This document shows positions 31,812 to 39,068 of a stretch of DNA of 40,354 nt, piece after piece; within the stretch, counting starts at the first letter, position 1; each line of letters opens with the position of its first letter. The stretch comes from Nitrospirota bacterium. GTDB lineage: Bacteria > Nitrospirota > Thermodesulfovibrionia > Thermodesulfovibrionales > JdFR-88. The translations under genes were made by a program, and so were the position numbers. The stretch lies in the NCBI GenBank assembly GCA_014874185.1, contig JACWAF010000022.1, positions 1 to 40,354 on the forward strand. The letters run 5' to 3'. A model generated the notes under the pieces. The model saw only the letters and a program-made list of their open reading frames with translations, was not told where the DNA came from and searched no databases.

Positions 31812-32360
31812 TTATTCAGTTTTTAAGTTTTTTAATTCTTTCAAGAAGAGCGCCGCCGTATCCCCGTCAAAGAGGCAGAACTCTATCAGGCCGAGGCTGG
31901 TCCGGGGATTCCTGCTTATGAACTCGTGCGCAGCGCTGACCAGTATGTTTGCGCACCTGTGTTTTGGAAACCCGTAAATGCCCGCGCTTACGGCGGGGAT
32001 GGAGACGGACTTTAACCCCTTTTCCGCTGCAAGCTGAAGCGTGCTCTCTATCGCGCTTTTAAGCTTGCTGTCCTCGTCCCCCTCACCCATCCGCGGCCCC
32101 ACGGTATGGATGACGAAGCGGGCTTTCAGTTTTCCCGCGCCGGTAATCGCCGCCCCGCCGGTAGGCACGAACCCGATCCTGTCGCTTTCTTCCTGTATAA
32201 CCTTGCCGCCTTTTCTCACTATGGCCCCCGCCACACCGCCCCCGTGCTGAAGGCGGGTGTTCGCGGCGTTCGCTATCGCGTCCACGTCCCTCTCAGTCAA
32301 GTCCCCCTGGACCACCCTTATCCTCTTGCCCCCGAAGTCCGCCTCGCCAATTACTTTCAT
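31812..32360 (-). CDS. Macro-domain protein (ADP-ribose / O-acetyl-ADP-ribose binding)
   Basis: A single macro domain of 182 residues. The signature blocks are RVVQGDLTERDVDAIANAAN (start of fold, the N of AAN contacting the distal ribose), LQHGGGVAGAIVRKGG (phosphate loop), PTGGAAITGAG, RFVIHTVGPR and SIPAVSAGIYGFPK. Family members bind or hydrolyse ADP-ribose or deacetylate O-acetyl-ADP-ribose; the intact asparagine and glycine loops suggest activity. GGGAG lies about seven bases before the ATG. First gene of the long minus-strand run, with a repeat-filled region upstream. Confidence 0.95.
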   Translation of the reverse strand: MKVIGEADFGGKRIRVVQGDLTERDVDAIANAANTRLQHGGGVAGAIVRKGGKVIQEESDRIGFVPTGGAAITGAGKLKARFVIHTVGPRMGEGDEDSKLKSAIESTLQLAAEKGLKSVSIPAVSAGIYGFPKHRCANILVSAAHEFISRNPRTSLGLIEFCLFDGDTAALFLKELKNLKTE

Positions 32361-32434
32361 ATAATCTCCCGGTCAATTAAAAAGGATTATATTTAATCTG
32401 TAATCTCCCCTCGCCCCTCTTAAAAAAAGGGGGG

Positions 32435-32493
32435 AACTTTAACCCACCCCTACACCCCTCCAAGGAGGGGACTTAAATACACCCCTCCAAGGA
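32435..32493. repeat. Dispersed repeat, copy A
   Basis: AACTTTAACCCACCCCTACA, then CCCCTCCAAGGAGGGGACTTAAATACACCCCTCCAAGGAG (written in two parts). Copy B follows 33 bp later, and a third, shorter copy is at 338-371. The CCCCTCCaAGGAGGGG part is a palindrome. The 316-bp gap 32361-32676 holds these repeats and a terminator but no gene. Confidence 0.7.
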
Positions 32494-32526
32494 GATAAGC
32501 CTGTTCTCCAGAAGGGAAAATGAAGA

Positions 32527-32582
32527 AACTTTAACCCACCCCTACACCCCTCAAGGAGGGGACTTAAATACACCCCTCCAAG
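32527..32582. repeat. Dispersed repeat, copy B
   Basis: Nearly identical to copy A over its whole length, with one C missing (CCCCTCAAGG instead of CCCCTCCAAGG) and a changed end. Confidence 0.7.
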
Positions 32583-32593
32583 AATGGGATTTT

Positions 32594-32619
32594 AAAAAAT
32601 CCCCCTTTCTTAAAGGGGG
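32594..32619 (-). terminator. Intrinsic terminator of the rtcB operon
   Basis: Read on the minus strand: CCCCCTTT-AAG-AAAGGGGG, a perfect 8-bp stem (32601-32619), followed by a T-run (32594-32599). It lies about 58 bp after the rtcB stop. The same sequence type also occurs as an intergenic repeat in many genomes, so it may be a repeat doing terminator duty. Confidence 0.7.
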
Positions 32620-32676
32620 ACAGAGGGGGATTACCGGTTTGTTTATTTAAATCCCTTCAACATTTTCATTGAATTA

Positions 32677-34128
32677 TCAGCCTTTCACAACTCCCATCGG
32701 CCTTAATCTTACAACTTTTCTGGATATCCCGGCATTGTGCACCACATCCACCACATTGGAGATGTCCTTATATGCCTCGGACATCTCCTCGGCAAGGGTC
32801 TCGCGCCCCGCGCTCATGACCAGGATGCCCCTTTCCTCCAGTTCCCTTCTTATAAACCTGCCCCTGGCCTGTCTTATCGCCTGATGGCGGGAGAGCACCC
32901 TGCCAGCGCCGTGGCAGGTGGAGCCGAATGTCTGGCGCATGGCACTCTGGCTCCCCAGCAGGACGAATGAGGCCCTGCCCATGTCTCCGGGGATGAGCAC
33001 CGGCTGGCCGGTCTTCCTGTAAGCCTGCGGGAGTTCCGGATGACCCGGTGGAAACGCCCGCGTCGCGCCCTTCCTGTGCACGACCAGTTCCTCTTTTTTA
33101 CCGTCGATCTCGTGCTCTTCCACTTTGGCTACATTGTGGGCCACATCGTAGATAAGAGACATGCCAAGCCGGTTGGGGGCAAGCCCCAATACGCCTATGA
33201 AAGACTCGCGCGTCCAGTGCATTATCGCCTGCCTGTTGGCCCATGCGTAATTGGCGGCCGCGCGCATGGCGGCAAGGTAATCTCTTGCCTCCGGGCTTTG
33301 AAACGGCGCGCAGGCAAGCTCGCGGTCGGGCAGCGAAATGCCGTATTTCCTTACCGCCTTTTCCATCACCTCAAGGTAGTCCGTGCAGACCTGGTGTCCG
33401 AACCCCCTGGAGCCCGTGTGTATCATAACGGTCACCTGGTTCCTGAATAGCCCCAGGGCGCGTGCGGCGTCTTCGTCGTAAATTTCGTCTATATACTGGA
33501 TCTCCAGAAAGTGGTTGCCCGAGCCGAGGCTGCCAAGCTGGCTCTTTCCCCGCTCGTATGCCTTCTCGCTCACCAGAGAAGGGTCCGCGCCATCGATCAC
33601 CCCTCCGGACTCTATCCGCTCGAGGTCTGCGGCCTCGCCCATTCCGGCCTCCACGGCCCATCCGGCCCCCCTGCGGCATACGCGTTCCATCTCCTGCCTG
33701 GTGAGCCGCAGTTTTCCTTTCGAGCCCACGCCGGACGGGATTTCACGGTAGAGGACCTGCACCAGGTCCCTAAGCCTGGGGACAACCTCTTCGCGCGTGA
33801 GGCTGCTCCGCAGGAGCCGCACGCCGCAGTTTATGTCGTAGCCCACACCTCCCGGCGATATTATCCCGCTATCGGTCCTGAAGGCGGCCACGCCGCCGAT
33901 TGCGAACCCGTAGCCCATGTGGATGTCCGGCATGGCAAGCGATGCGCCCACTATGCCTGGGAGCATCGCCACGTTTGCCACCTGGTCTATGGATTTCTGT
34001 TCAAGGTCTTTTTCCAGGACCTCGTCTACAAAGATTATCCCCGGCACGCTCATGCCGGATTTATAGTCTTTGGGCACCTCCACCCGGTTCGCGTCCAGCC
34101 GCCTGAGCCTTAATGCCTCTACTGCCAT
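32677..34128 (-). CDS. rtcB: RNA-splicing ligase RtcB
   Basis: GTP- and Mn-dependent ligase joining RNA 2',3'-cyclic phosphate or 3'-phosphate ends to 5'-OH ends. The 483 residues match the archaeal-type, archease-dependent class. Motifs: PDIHMGYGFAIGGVAAF (67-83), GGVGYDINCGVRL with metal ligands D98 and C101, GSLGSGNHFLEI, HTGSRGFGHQ, DVAHNVAKVEEH, and the guanylylated His in STCHGAGRVLSR. GGAGGG lies six bases before the ATG. Archease is encoded 16 bp upstream in the same direction, which is functionally meaningful. It could repair RNA cut by ribotoxins or stress, although the substrate in this organism is unknown. Confidence 0.98.
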   Translation of the reverse strand: MAVEALRLRRLDANRVEVPKDYKSGMSVPGIIFVDEVLEKDLEQKSIDQVANVAMLPGIVGASLAMPDIHMGYGFAIGGVAAFRTDSGIISPGGVGYDINCGVRLLRSSLTREEVVPRLRDLVQVLYREIPSGVGSKGKLRLTRQEMERVCRRGAGWAVEAGMGEAADLERIESGGVIDGADPSLVSEKAYERGKSQLGSLGSGNHFLEIQYIDEIYDEDAARALGLFRNQVTVMIHTGSRGFGHQVCTDYLEVMEKAVRKYGISLPDRELACAPFQSPEARDYLAAMRAAANYAWANRQAIMHWTRESFIGVLGLAPNRLGMSLIYDVAHNVAKVEEHEIDGKKEELVVHRKGATRAFPPGHPELPQAYRKTGQPVLIPGDMGRASFVLLGSQSAMRQTFGSTCHGAGRVLSRHQAIRQARGRFIRRELEERGILVMSAGRETLAEEMSEAYKDISNVVDVVHNAGISRKVVRLRPMGVVKG

Positions 34129-34144
34129 CTCTTGCCCTCCAAAT

Positions 34145-34558
34145 TCATATATCGAAAATTATTTCCATCTGCCATCTGGAACCCATCTTCTCCACCTTGA
34201 GCCCGTGGTAAGTCGCGGCCTTGAGAAGAAGCCCCGAAGGATGCCTTTCGCGCTCGAACTCCTCTCCGAATATCCTCACTTTTATCCTGCCTTCGCCGAA
34301 CTCCTCTATTTCCGGGCGCTTGCCAACAAAATCTTCCGTTTCGAAGATGTATATAAGCTCGTTCAAAAGGCCGACAAGAAGGCCTTCCGGCGAATCGCCC
34401 TGATGGGAAACTTCAATGCTTTTCTTCTCTTCGATGGAATCCAGGTCGGTTATCAGGCCGTACATGCCGGCAATAGCGCTTCGGAAGGCCTCCTGAAGCG
34501 TCTCGCCCCAGGCCCTGAGGCCCACGTCCCCCATCACGTCAACGGTTTCATATCCCAT
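34145..34558 (-). CDS. Archease (RtcB activator)
   Basis: A 137-residue protein that promotes RtcB guanylylation and turnover. It shows the family order: an N-terminal strand with GDVGLRAWGETLQEAF, a GMYGLITDLDSIE helix-loop, LLVGLLNELIYIFETEDF (the conserved LL.WLNELIY-like block), and a C-terminal basic strand with KAATYHGLKVEK. The usual HTAD near the start reads VMGD, keeping only the Asp that helps bind metal. It overlaps the upstream GNAT gene by 11 bases and precedes rtcB by 16 bp, so archease and RtcB are made together. Confidence 0.93.
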   Translation of the reverse strand: MGYETVDVMGDVGLRAWGETLQEAFRSAIAGMYGLITDLDSIEEKKSIEVSHQGDSPEGLLVGLLNELIYIFETEDFVGKRPEIEEFGEGRIKVRIFGEEFERERHPSGLLLKAATYHGLKVEKMGSRWQMEIIFDI

Positions 34559-35579
34559 GATGAAAGTATACTCTCTTCATCCTCACCATGTAGTTCATCC
34601 GGTCCCTGGCGCCCCAGAGGTATTTGTATCCCTCGCCGCCCCGCAGGAAGTCGAACTGGCAGAGGCCATCCCTGATGGACTCCTTTATCGCGTGCCATAT
34701 CAAAACCGCGCCGGGGCTGTGCTTTTCAAGCGCCGGGTCATAGCCGCCCAGATAGGAATAAAACCTGCCGCGCGATGCGAACCCATAGACAACGGAGCGC
34801 AATTCGCCGTTCAGCCTCATGCCGTAAAGCCGCAATATTCCCCGCGCGCAAAACCCTTCGGCCACCCTCCTGTGGAATTCCTTTATCTCCCCGCACCGCA
34901 ATCCGCCGTCCTCCCCCTTCATGTCCCACCAGAGGTCGTGAAACCTGAAGAAGGCATCCATGAACTCGCGCGCGTTCTCTTTTCCGGCCGTTTCAAATTC
35001 CATTCGCCCCAGTTTCTCAAGTCCTTTTTTTGCGCGTTTCAGGCGGGTGAGATATGCCTTTGAAAGTGTTGAGTCGAAATCGTCCGTACTGGCGGGGAGT
35101 TTCAGCACAGGGCAGGGCACTTCGGGCCGGGATGAGACAGTAATCCCGTCAAAATCTTTTAATTCCAAAACCGGGGAGGTCTCTCTGATATTCCGCAGTT
35201 CGCACTCGTCCCAGCCGCTGGCATCCCTGAATAGCGCCTTGAATATAAGGCCGGCCCCGGCCCCGATCAACTCCTGCGCGAGGAGCAGGTCCAGGTAATC
35301 GGTTATCCCCGTGCCGATGAAATTTATTTCCCCGCCCTCGTTATTCAGATAAAAAGGGGCAAGCCCGGCAAGCCGCCCATCCGCTCTCAAGGCAATCACA
35401 CGCAGGCCGCCCTTGCCAAAGAGTATCCACCAGTTATAAAGCCAGTCAGGCAATTGGAACGGGGTGGCGTCCGGACACCTAAGCCATAAGCTCTCCCATT
35501 CGGGGATGAGGCGCTCCAGTTCAGCCCCGTTCGTTATCTCTTTAACGGTTATCTTTTCAGCAAGCTGGCTCGGGGGCAT
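34548..35579 (-). CDS. GNAT acetyltransferase, BioF2-like / CelD family
   Basis: A double-GNAT-fold protein of 343 residues from ATG 35579 (AAAGGA seven bases upstream). Typical features: PEWESLWLRCPDATPFQLPDWL near the start (in pieces), GLAPFYL, INFIGTGITDYLDLL, then YLTRLKRAKKGLEKLG in the hinge and the second GNAT part LRLYGMRLNGELRSVVYGF, FYSYLGGYDPALEKHSPG and FDFLRGGEGYKYLWGA. The family is often found in polysaccharide and exopolysaccharide loci, possibly transferring acyl or aminoacyl groups. It overlaps the GT4 gene by 23 bases and archease by 11, linking the glycan genes to the RNA-repair pair. Confidence 0.92.
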   Translation of the reverse strand: MPPSQLAEKITVKEITNGAELERLIPEWESLWLRCPDATPFQLPDWLYNWWILFGKGGLRVIALRADGRLAGLAPFYLNNEGGEINFIGTGITDYLDLLLAQELIGAGAGLIFKALFRDASGWDECELRNIRETSPVLELKDFDGITVSSRPEVPCPVLKLPASTDDFDSTLSKAYLTRLKRAKKGLEKLGRMEFETAGKENAREFMDAFFRFHDLWWDMKGEDGGLRCGEIKEFHRRVAEGFCARGILRLYGMRLNGELRSVVYGFASRGRFYSYLGGYDPALEKHSPGAVLIWHAIKESIRDGLCQFDFLRGGEGYKYLWGARDRMNYMVRMKRVYFHHGI

Positions 35580-36606
35580 GCAGTATCCTTTCGTAAAGCT
35601 CAAAATATTGGCGCAGCATCTTTTCCTCGCGGAACCTGAGGGCGGCCTCTTTGCGGCACATATCTGGATCTATGGCGCCGGAGCGCCGGATGGCAGAGGC
35701 CATATCCGCCTCGTCCCGCACCAGAAAACCGGTCTTCCCGTCTTCCACAATCTCCGGCAGCGCCCCGTTCGCAAATGCTATCACCGGGGTGCCGCAGGCA
35801 AGCGCCTCCATTGCAACAAGCGAACTGGTCTCCGGCACCAGGCTTGGCACAAGTACGGCGCGGGCCGCCGACAGGAGCCGTCTTTTGCGCTCGAACCCCA
35901 CCCTGCCCAGGAAAATTCCCCATTCTCCCAGACGGGGGATTATCTCCTCCTCGAAATACCTGATATGCTCCCCGTACGGAAAGACCTCTCCCGCAAGCAG
36001 CAGCAGCACTTTGGCACGCCTGGCCGCGTCCAGCGCGATGTGAAAACCCTTTTCAGGACAGATCCTCCCCATTGAAAGGACGAAATCCCGCTTTCTGATA
36101 TCCATCCTGAAGCTCTCCACCTGGATGCCGTTCTGTATGACGGGAGGCCTCATTTGGGGCGGGCATCCGGCCTGCTGGCTGTATGAGACGCAATTGAAAT
36201 GGATATCCGGGTTGGCCGGCTGAAGCGCCCACGCCGGATAGAAGCTGATTGGCAGGTGCAGGGTTACAAGCACGGGCAGGCCTTCTGGCGGGAGGTATTC
36301 GTAAAAATCAACGCCGTGCATATGGACGATGTCGATATCAAAGTCCCTCAGGGCCTCTCTCGTGGTCCGCCGCACGGCCTCGTGCGCCTCCCGGCGCCTG
36401 GCTTCATCGATCAGTCCTTTCATCTTCGGGACGGGCATCAGTAAACCGCTGGTCTGCGAGTTCTCACGCGCGATGATTATCGACCGATGCCCGTTCCTCA
36501 CAAGGGCGTTATCAATCCTTAACAGGATCTGCTCCGCGCCGCCCGCCGTGTCCGGGGCAACGGGGGCAAACGGATAGGCGATGGCGAGTACGCGCAGTTT
36601 CTTCAT
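35557..36606 (-). CDS. Glycosyltransferase family 4 (GT-B fold)
   Basis: A 349-residue GT4-type enzyme. N-terminal Rossmann: RVLAIAYPFAPVAPDTAGGAEQ with the GGAE loop, IDIVHMHG. C-terminal nucleotide-sugar domain: FVLSMGRICPEKGFHIALDAA, PSLVPETSSLVAMEALACGTPVIAF (the E-x7-E donor-binding motif) and GALPEIVEDGKTGFLV. I start at ATG 36606 because upstream codons are not protein-like, though the frame is open to 36921. Cytoplasmic or membrane-associated retaining transferase; donor and acceptor unknown. Part of a compact glycan locus. Confidence 0.95.
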   Translation of the reverse strand: MKKLRVLAIAYPFAPVAPDTAGGAEQILLRIDNALVRNGHRSIIIARENSQTSGLLMPVPKMKGLIDEARRREAHEAVRRTTREALRDFDIDIVHMHGVDFYEYLPPEGLPVLVTLHLPISFYPAWALQPANPDIHFNCVSYSQQAGCPPQMRPPVIQNGIQVESFRMDIRKRDFVLSMGRICPEKGFHIALDAARRAKVLLLLAGEVFPYGEHIRYFEEEIIPRLGEWGIFLGRVGFERKRRLLSAARAVLVPSLVPETSSLVAMEALACGTPVIAFANGALPEIVEDGKTGFLVRDEADMASAIRRSGAIDPDMCRKEAALRFREEKMLRQYFELYERILHAPEPAC

Positions 36607-36635
36607 ATCCGCCCGGAGAGGCCTATGGCATCTCT

Positions 36636-37523
36636 TTATAAAGCATACCGCCTCACCATCCGGGCGCAGAAATCGGCGAACTCCTCCATGTCCCGGGGAG
36701 GGCTGGTATGGTGCGGGCTTATCCCTTTCCCCTCCGGAGTAAAACAGAAGGTAATCGTGATATCGAATTCGTCCAGCAGGTTCATCTGCCTGTCGAACCA
36801 GTCCTCCGCGCCGGGACGGGTGCTGTCCGCCCAGCTGAGCCCCGTGCGAAGATATTTCACTCCCAGCTCCCGCATGTGGCGCACTGCGGCTTCCAGCCTG
36901 TGGTCTCCGTAATGGAACCACTGGCAGATGCCAAGCGAGGGCGCATATTGCGGAAAATATTTATAAGCCGGTTTCGGGGTGCCATCCTCCCTCAGAAGCC
37001 CCATGTAGAAGTGCCTGTAATAGGAAGAGCCCTCGGCCTCCTTGTGGCGGGTGGTGGCGGGCCAGGCCTTTGGGAGGTCGTAAAGGCTGTACCAATGGAT
37101 GCGCTCGGTCCTTCCAATCAGAAGCTCCGCCGTCTTCCTAAGGCCGAACTCCTGCACCTCTTCCGCGCCGAATGTGGAGACGCCCACCTCCGAAACCCAG
37201 ATGGGCAGTTCGGTCACGGCCCTTATCTCTTCCAGCTTCTCAGGCCATTCGTGTATAGTCCAATGGTTCCAGTCCAGCGGGAAACCGTGCACGGCCACAA
37301 CGTCCATGTACTCCAGCACGCACTGGTTCTGCATATTTTCAATAAAGCCCGGGTCGATGGGCGAGATGCCGCCCAGCACTTTTAAAAGCCTGGGGTTTTC
37401 TGCCTGGACGGCCTCCGAGGCAAGTTTCACCATGGCCGCATACAGCGACCAGTCAGGGTCCAGATGGAAATCCCAGTGCGAGAGATTATTGGGCTCGTTC
37501 CAGAACATGACGGCCTCAATCAT
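36636..37523 (-). CDS. Clan-A glycosidase-like protein, apparently circularly permuted
   Basis: A 295-residue TIM-barrel-like glycosidase resembling beta-xylosidase annotations. The acid/base motif WNEPN with E10 lies only ten residues from the N-terminus, and the nucleophile motif IWVSEVGVSTFG has E112. Then come WYSLYDLP, YMGLLREDG and a C-terminal segment with LGVKYLRTGLSW, ITITFCFTPEG and ADFCARMVRRYA, which look like the first barrel strands. The last residues would lead naturally into the first, so the barrel seems permuted. Start ATG 37523 has GGAGGC upstream and overlaps the methyltransferase gene by eight bases. No signal peptide, so it probably acts in the cytoplasm on a precursor of the locus product. 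Confidence 0.85.
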   Translation of the reverse strand: MIEAVMFWNEPNNLSHWDFHLDPDWSLYAAMVKLASEAVQAENPRLLKVLGGISPIDPGFIENMQNQCVLEYMDVVAVHGFPLDWNHWTIHEWPEKLEEIRAVTELPIWVSEVGVSTFGAEEVQEFGLRKTAELLIGRTERIHWYSLYDLPKAWPATTRHKEAEGSSYYRHFYMGLLREDGTPKPAYKYFPQYAPSLGICQWFHYGDHRLEAAVRHMRELGVKYLRTGLSWADSTRPGAEDWFDRQMNLLDEFDITITFCFTPEGKGISPHHTSPPRDMEEFADFCARMVRRYAL

Positions 37524-38313
37524 CCCTGCCTCCGGTGAGCCAGGACGGGATGCACCCGTGTGCTGAAGAGTCCGGCTCCGCGCGCCCGCATACGTAAACC
37601 TCTTTTTCAGGGTGCTCCAATATCCTGAACCCCGCGCTCCGCAGCATCGCCTCCGCGCAGGCCCGGTTGGGTATCCACCAGTTTGTGGGATCGCCGGAAT
37701 ATTTCTTTTCGATAAAGTGCATCCGGGGAAAAGCCCGGCCTTCGAAAACATCGGCCTCCGAGAAAGAATAATCCTCCTCCAAATCTTCGATTTCGCCGCT
37801 CCCCCGGAGCATAGACTGGAAGACGAATATGTCCTTCACGGCGAACTGCCTCAGGAGGTCAAGGGCAAGGAGAGGATGCCTCAAGTGATAAAGCACCCCC
37901 ATGAACAGCACTATATCGAACTTCTCCCGCAGTTCGGCCACCCTGTACACGGAGAGGTTACGGAATTCTATATCCAGGCCTTTCACGGCCGCGGCGAACC
38001 TGGCCTGCTCCAGGTATAGATCGTCATAGTCTATCCCCAGCACGCGCCCCGCGCCCCGGAGTTTCATCTGGATGGAATAGAACCCCGCGTTGCAGCCCGC
38101 GTCCAGGACCGACATGCCCTCCAAATCACGCGGGATCACGTGCTCGAACCGCTGCCATTTAACATTGGGGTAGTCGCCCAGGAAGTGGTCGGGCGCGGTC
38201 TGGACGCCTTTGAGGTTTATGTTATGGAACCACTGCCCCATCTCCCCTACCTTCTTCCTTATCTCTGCCGGAGACAGGAGGCGCGCCCTATCAATAGAGG
38301 CGGCGTTCGTCAT
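37516..38313 (-). CDS. SAM-dependent methyltransferase (TIGR04290-type)
   Basis: A 265-residue class-I methyltransferase. Motif I is SVLDAGCNAGFYSI, followed by VLGIDYDDLYLEQA (acidic D that binds the SAM ribose), FDIVLFMGVLYHLRHPLLAL (motif IV region), and WIPNRACAEAMLRSAGF near the end, shared with CmoB-like methyltransferases. I recall a small family (TIGR04290) of this type encoded beside the permuted glycosidase. It overlaps the nucleotidyltransferase gene by four bases and the glycosidase gene by eight. Substrate is unknown, probably a sugar or sugar-linked intermediate. Confidence 0.88.
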   Translation of the reverse strand: MTNAASIDRARLLSPAEIRKKVGEMGQWFHNINLKGVQTAPDHFLGDYPNVKWQRFEHVIPRDLEGMSVLDAGCNAGFYSIQMKLRGAGRVLGIDYDDLYLEQARFAAAVKGLDIEFRNLSVYRVAELREKFDIVLFMGVLYHLRHPLLALDLLRQFAVKDIFVFQSMLRGSGEIEDLEEDYSFSEADVFEGRAFPRMHFIEKKYSGDPTNWWIPNRACAEAMLRSAGFRILEHPEKEVYVCGRAEPDSSAHGCIPSWLTGGRDD

Positions 38314-39068
38314 CCCGTCTTTCCGGCTGCAGGCGTGGCAAGCTCCGGTTTTGCGCTCAAGAGCTTAATCGCCTCCCGGTAGCCGTGCACCGTCCCCACG
38401 TCCACGTAGGATTGCCCCGCACGCACACCCAGGGCCGCCCCGCCCTGATCCAGATAAGCATTGACAAGGGTGCCGAAATATTCGTCCGCCTTCCCCCTTG
38501 AGACCCAGAGGGAATGGAGTTCGCCGAATATGGCCCCGGGCATCTTGAATGCCCCCCATATCCAGTTCGTCCCGGCATCCCGGCGTTTAACCCTTATCTC
38601 CATTACCCGTCCAACCTCATCCATCAGCACGGCGTCGAAAAACTGGGGGGTTTCGACGGGGAAGAGCAGAAATGATAGCGTGTCGTCCGGCAGATGGCGG
38701 AGCGCGTCATCCGGGAACCAGATGGTATCAGGAAGCCCGATCACGACCGGTTCCGCTGGGCTTATCACGGGAAGCGCCCTGAAGACAGCGTCGCAGAGCC
38801 CGGCCGGGCGCGGCTGGACGGTATAGCAGATGTCCGCCGAGTAAACGCTGCCGCCGTAGTATTCCAGTATGTCCGACTTCCCGGGGGAGATGACAAAACA
38901 TATTCTCGTCGCCCCGCCCAGTATCATCCTTTCAACCAGGTATTCGCTCACAGCCCTGGGCCTTTCCATCTCGCCGTCTATCCTGCTGCCCACTGGAAGC
39001 AGCTCCTTCGAGAAGGCCAGGGGCTGTATCCTGCTGCCCGCCCCGGCGGCCGGAACTATCCCCCACAT
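38310..39068 (-). CDS. NDP-sugar nucleotidyltransferase
   Basis: A 252-residue RmlA-type sugar-1-phosphate nucleotidyltransferase: VPAAGAGSRIQPLAFSKELLPV (nucleotide loop G-x-G-S-R and the catalytic Lys), RICFVISPGKSDILEYYG, a QPRPAGLCDAV block (usual Q-x-x-P-x-G-x-x-x-A), and VIGLPDTIWFPDD where the usual D-N/D metal ligand appears. The C-terminal part includes a YVDVGTVHGYREA end, a very common finish for this family. It makes an activated sugar for the adjacent glycosyltransferases. AAGGAG lies inside the end of the upstream gene, five bases before the ATG. Which sugar or nucleotide cannot be told. Confidence 0.93.
   Translation of the reverse strand: MWGIVPAAGAGSRIQPLAFSKELLPVGSRIDGEMERPRAVSEYLVERMILGGATRICFVISPGKSDILEYYGGSVYSADICYTVQPRPAGLCDAVFRALPVISPAEPVVIGLPDTIWFPDDALRHLPDDTLSFLLFPVETPQFFDAVLMDEVGRVMEIRVKRRDAGTNWIWGAFKMPGAIFGELHSLWVSRGKADEYFGTLVNAYLDQGGAALGVRAGQSYVDVGTVHGYREAIKLLSAKPELATPAAGKTG

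Noticed and set aside
36607-36921. 105-codon upstream extension of the GT4 glycosyltransferase
   Set aside because: It is an out-of-frame reading of the glycosidase gene; GT4 proteins start at MKKLRVL here.
37524-37751. 76-codon upstream extension of the glycosidase gene, which might supply missing barrel strands
   Set aside because: It is Arg/Pro/Gly-rich shadow sequence of the methyltransferase gene, and the missing strands are found at the C-terminus instead.
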